A program made the translations under genes and the position numbers. A stretch of 8,738 bases of DNA from Thiotrichaceae bacterium (GTDB lineage: Bacteria > Pseudomonadota > Gammaproteobacteria > Thiotrichales > Thiotrichaceae), in contig JALVDG010000326.1 of the NCBI GenBank assembly GCA_027009095.1, positions 1-8,738 on the forward strand. The letters are read 5' to 3'. The stretch's first letter is position 1, and each line of letters begins with the position of its first letter. This document shows, piece by piece, positions 7,020 to 8,738 of the stretch. The notes beneath the pieces were generated by a model that saw only the letters and a program-made list of their open reading frames with translations, did no database searches and was not told the origin of the DNA.

Positions 7020-7058
7020 CAAAGAAAAGGCGACCCAGCTAACCGCTTACTCCTGCGC

Positions 7059-7144
7059 TTTACCCGCTAGAATGGGCAGTGAAAAAACTCGCTCCGTAAA
7101 CTCCGCTCAAACACTTTCACTGCTGATCCATTCTAGCGGGTAAA
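7059..7144. repeat. Long stem-loop, 26 base pairs with one 4-base bulge
   Basis: The outer stem is 17 bp (TTTACCCGCTAGAATGG at 7059-7075 with 7128-7144). The inner stem is 9 bp (GCAGTGAAA at 7076-7084 with TTTCACTGC at 7115-7123). The bulge TGAT (7124-7127) lies on the right side and the loop has 30 bases. All pairs are perfect by eye, so this is by far the most stable structure in the window. It would stop or protect convergent transcripts if formed in RNA. Confidence 0.7.
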
Positions 7145-7174
7145 TGCTCGGCGCGGTTAGAATGGGAAGCTTAG

Positions 7175-7202
7175 CTCCGCCTCGCTAACGCGTCGGGCGG
7201 AG
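7175..7202. repeat. GC-rich stem-loop
   Basis: CTCCGCC (7175-7181) pairs with GGCGGAG (7196-7202) around a 14-base loop containing TAACGCG. No T-run follows on either strand, so it is not a standard intrinsic terminator by itself. Confidence 0.45.
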
Positions 7203-7203
7203 G

Positions 7204-7224
7204 GAAAAATATATAATATTTTTC
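7204..7224. repeat. AT palindrome near the moaA 3' end
   Basis: GAAAAATAT (7204-7212) and ATATTTTTC (7216-7224) form a perfect 9-bp AT stem with a 3-base loop. Together with the adjoining GC hairpin it may act as a weak two-way stop for isc and moaA transcripts. This is inference; the stem alone is weak. Confidence 0.4.
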
Positions 7225-7250
7225 TATATTGCGTAATATCAGTTACTAAA

Positions 7251-8261
7251 TTATCCGCCTGTCGCATTCATATGACGAAAAATAACGGGTTGCTCTGTTA
7301 GGGAAAATTCATGTCCTTTAGGCTTTATATCCATAGAAGCAATTAAGGCTTCACGCAAGGGAGCATCATCAAGTGGATTTGCTCTAACGATATGGCGTAA
7401 ATCAATAGAGTGTTCATTTCCTAGGCACAGTAATAAACGTCCTTCTGCCGTTAAACGCACCCGATTACAGGTATCACAAAAATTATGACTGTGAGGTGAG
7501 ATAAAGCCAACGCGTGAAGCCCCGTTATTGAGCTGATAATAACGAGAAGGACCACCTGTTTTGTCTTGGCTACGCTTAAGGGTGTGTTGCTGGCGAATAT
7601 CCGCTTTTATTTGATCGCTGGAATAGTAGGATTCTTCTCTATCATGCTCCGAAATAACGCCTAATGGCATTTCTTCGATAAAGCTAATGTCAATATGACG
7701 TTCTTCCACGAACCGTATAAGGTCTAAAATCTCATCCTCATTTCTATTTTTAAGAATAACCGTATTGAGCTTTATCGCGTCAAAATCAGCCTTGATTGCA
7801 GCATCAATGCCTGCGAGTGTTTTTTCTATTTTTCCATTACGGGTGAGTTCTTTAAATCGGTCTGCTCGTAAGGTATCTAAGCTGATATTTATGCGCGTTA
7901 CACCCGCATCTTTTAAGGGCTGAGCAAAACGCGCTAGCTGTGTGCCATTGGTTGTGAGGGTTAAGTCATCTAAGCCCTCTAACTTCCCCAACGCTTGAAA
8001 AACTTTAATAATACCCTTGCGAGTTAGTGGCTCTCCCCCTGTAATGCGTATTTTATTTACCCCTAAATCAACGGCAGCAGTACCAATGCGAATCATTTCT
8101 TCAAGTGTTAGCAACTGCGCGCGCGGAACAAACTGCATATCTTCCGACATACAATACACACAACGCAAATCACAACGGTCTGTTGCCGACATACGCAAGT
8201 AAGTTACTTGACGACCAAAGTTATCGATGAGTTGTGTTTTATTGCTTGTTTTTGAAGTCAT
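7251..8261 (-). CDS. moaA: GTP 3',8-cyclase of molybdenum cofactor synthesis
   Basis: MoaA is a radical SAM enzyme that converts GTP to 3',8-cyclo-GTP, which MoaC turns into cyclic pyranopterin monophosphate. 336 residues, normal length. The N-terminal [4Fe-4S] motif CxxxCxxC is Cys30, Cys34 and Cys37, and the SAM-binding TGGEPL is at 74-79. The C-terminal second cluster is Cys262, Cys265 and Cys279 (FCDTCNRVRL...LLCLG). The protein ends in the Gly-Gly tail important for activity. A TAA six codons upstream leaves ATG 8259-8261 as the first possible start; no good Shine-Dalgarno sequence stands before it. No other mo genes are in view, so it stands alone or follows the small upstream ORF. It depends on the clusters made by the neighbouring operon, though adjacency may be chance. 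Confidence 0.97.
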   Translation of the reverse strand: MTSKTSNKTQLIDNFGRQVTYLRMSATDRCDLRCVYCMSEDMQFVPRAQLLTLEEMIRIGTAAVDLGVNKIRITGGEPLTRKGIIKVFQALGKLEGLDDLTLTTNGTQLARFAQPLKDAGVTRINISLDTLRADRFKELTRNGKIEKTLAGIDAAIKADFDAIKLNTVILKNRNEDEILDLIRFVEERHIDISFIEEMPLGVISEHDREESYYSSDQIKADIRQQHTLKRSQDKTGGPSRYYQLNNGASRVGFISPHSHNFCDTCNRVRLTAEGRLLLCLGNEHSIDLRHIVRANPLDDAPLREALIASMDIKPKGHEFSLTEQPVIFRHMNATGG

Positions 8262-8294
8262 AAAAACAGTAAGGAAGTTAAAGAAGTCTCCCTA

Positions 8295-8323
8295 CTTATA
8301 AGCCATAAAAATAAGAATAGCAA
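8295..8323 (-). promoter_or_regulatory. Likely sigma70-type promoter of moaA
   Basis: On the - strand, TTGCTA (8323-8318; 4 of 6 consensus) is followed by exactly 17 bases and TATAAG (8300-8295; 5 of 6). Transcription would start near 8288, giving a leader of about 27 bases. That is too short for the Moco riboswitch found upstream of some moa operons. The -35 box lies just downstream of the small membrane ORF. Confidence 0.5.
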
Positions 8324-8335
8324 TATAAGCTTCTT

Positions 8336-8575
8336 TTAAATGGAAAGTAAGAAGTGGCATAAAGATCGTAAGGTTTTATGGAATAGGTAAAGAGTAAACA
8401 ACACTAATGCAGTGATAATAATATAACTACTGGTTTTACTAAATGCTTCATTAAGAATAATGATACATCCAGTGTTCTGAAAACTATTGAATGTATGAAT
8501 AATAATAGTAGGAAGGGGAACTAAGAGTATAAGGCTAAGTATGCCGTTTAATAAGTTTTTAATTTCTTGAGTCAT
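8336..8575 (-). CDS. Small hypothetical membrane protein (79 residues)
   Basis: I do not recognise this protein. It has two hydrophobic stretches, about residues 9-27 (LLNGILSLILLVPLPTIIIH) and 50-66 (YIIITALVLFTLYLFHK), joined by a short polar loop with a Cys. This suggests a two-span inner membrane protein. The C-terminus has several basic residues (HKTLRSLCH). It lies 74 bases upstream of moaA on the same strand. Against it: the region is AT-rich, which favours chance hydrophobic frames, and no Shine-Dalgarno sequence is seen before the ATG. For it: a perfect TATAAT stands about 20 bases upstream. No function can be assigned. Confidence 0.4.
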   Translation of the reverse strand: MTQEIKNLLNGILSLILLVPLPTIIIHTFNSFQNTGCIIILNEAFSKTSSYIIITALVLFTLYLFHKTLRSLCHFLLSI

Positions 8576-8592
8576 AAGAATAGCTGTTTTTT

Positions 8593-8621
8593 ATTATATT
8601 TATTGGATTCTATTTTTTTAA
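8593..8621 (-). promoter_or_regulatory. Possible promoter for the small membrane ORF
   Basis: On the - strand, a perfect -10 TATAAT (8598-8593) has a weak -35 TTAAAA (8621-8616) at 17 bases. The leader to the ATG would be only about 10 bases. AT-rich sequence makes chance matches likely. Confidence 0.3.
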
Positions 8622-8646
8622 TGCCCAGGCAAGATTAATCTAAGTA

Positions 8647-8658
8647 ATGTTACGCAGT
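8647..8658. repeat. Solo copy of the composite-repeat end motif
   Basis: ATGTTACGCAGT is identical over 12 bases to 6894-6905, inside the left end of the 6884-7249 region. Similarity stops on both sides. It may be a relic end of the same repeat family. Confidence 0.45.
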
Positions 8659-8690
8659 TAAAACTATTAAAGTTTGTTTATGCTTCTGGC

Positions 8691-8711
8691 TCCCACCGCT
8701 CCAGTGTGGGA
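8691..8711. repeat. REP-like palindrome
   Basis: TCCCAC (8691-8696) pairs with GTGGGA (8706-8711) around a 9-base loop, CGCTCCAGT, and is followed by ATACATATTGAGC. It resembles a dispersed repeat I recall from many proteobacteria, in which TTCCCACGCTCCAGCGTGGGAATGCA is the usual form. It may run beyond the window. Confidence 0.5.
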
Positions 8712-8738
8712 ATACATATTGAGCATTCAATGAAGTAC

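Larger units (their letters stand above)
6884..7249. repeat. Composite hairpin-rich repeat region bounded by imperfect 21-bp inverted repeats
   Basis: This gene-free stretch lies between convergent iscX and moaA. The outer ends 6884-6904 (containing CTGATGTTACGCAG) and 7229-7249 (containing TTGCGTAATATCAG) are inverted repeats, 17 of 21 matching. Inside are five stem-loops, listed separately. The middle part (about 7020-7203) is clearly richer in G+C than the neighbouring genes. TAGAATGGG occurs at 7068-7076 and 7158-7166 and inverted at 7128-7135 (8 bases). The right end stops one base short of the moaA stop codon. No target duplication could be found. It may be one MITE-like unit or several repeats side by side. 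Confidence 0.55.

Noticed and set aside
6976..7143. Open frame through the repeat region (TYFLLRRQKKVSKEKATQ...)
   Set aside because: It has no start codon before the repeat body, and its sequence is simply the translated hairpins. Such frames are often annotated in repeats but nothing supports translation.
8262..8335. Moco riboswitch upstream of moaA
   Set aside because: The predicted leader is only about 27 bases and the whole gap 74 bases, too short for that RNA, and no matching stems are visible.
1..8738. CRISPR array, tRNA or rRNA genes
   Set aside because: No regularly spaced direct repeats, cloverleaf-like sequence or rRNA signature was seen on either strand.

Overview
The window is a chromosomal segment from a bacterium, most likely a gammaproteobacterium with moderately low G+C. 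This rests on the complete ISC iron-sulfur cluster operon in the order known from Escherichia coli (iscR-iscS-iscU-iscA-hscB-hscA-fdx-iscX) and on close residue-by-residue agreement with the E. coli proteins. All key residues of IscR, IscU, IscA and Fdx fall at the E. coli positions, and HscA starts [10 protein letters not shown]. The genus cannot be told from the sequence alone. The dispersed repeats suggest a genome with many small mobile repeats.

Layout. Bases 2-769 hold the 3' part of cysE (serine acetyltransferase, first step of cysteine synthesis); its start lies outside the window. Its stop codon is embedded in a near-consensus type-1 IscR operator that overlaps a sigma70-type promoter (762-794). 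The + strand isc operon follows from 922 to 6820. Bases 6821-7250 are non-coding and repeat-rich. On the - strand lie moaA (7251-8261, molybdenum cofactor synthesis, a [4Fe-4S] radical SAM enzyme) and a small unrecognised two-segment membrane protein (8336-8575). The last 160 bases are AT-rich and carry a solo repeat end and a REP-like palindrome.

How the genes work together. CysE supplies O-acetylserine for cysteine. IscS takes sulfur from cysteine and IscU scaffolds the cluster. HscB and HscA release the cluster through the LPPVK motif of IscU. Fdx supplies electrons, IscA acts as carrier or late assembly factor, and IscX modulates IscS. IscR senses cluster status and probably represses the operon at 762-786. 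MoaA is a likely consumer of the clusters.

The genes are conventional and I see no new multi-gene system. The noteworthy part is between the genes. A 50-72 bp MITE-like element with GTAACTACTC/GAGTAGTTAC ends has inserted twice within the isc operon. One copy has a perfect 8-bp target duplication and the other a 7-of-8 one. A third, degenerate copy begins 2 bp after iscX. A separate region of about 366 bp (6884-7249), bounded by imperfect 21-bp inverted repeats and packed with hairpins, separates the convergent isc and moaA units.
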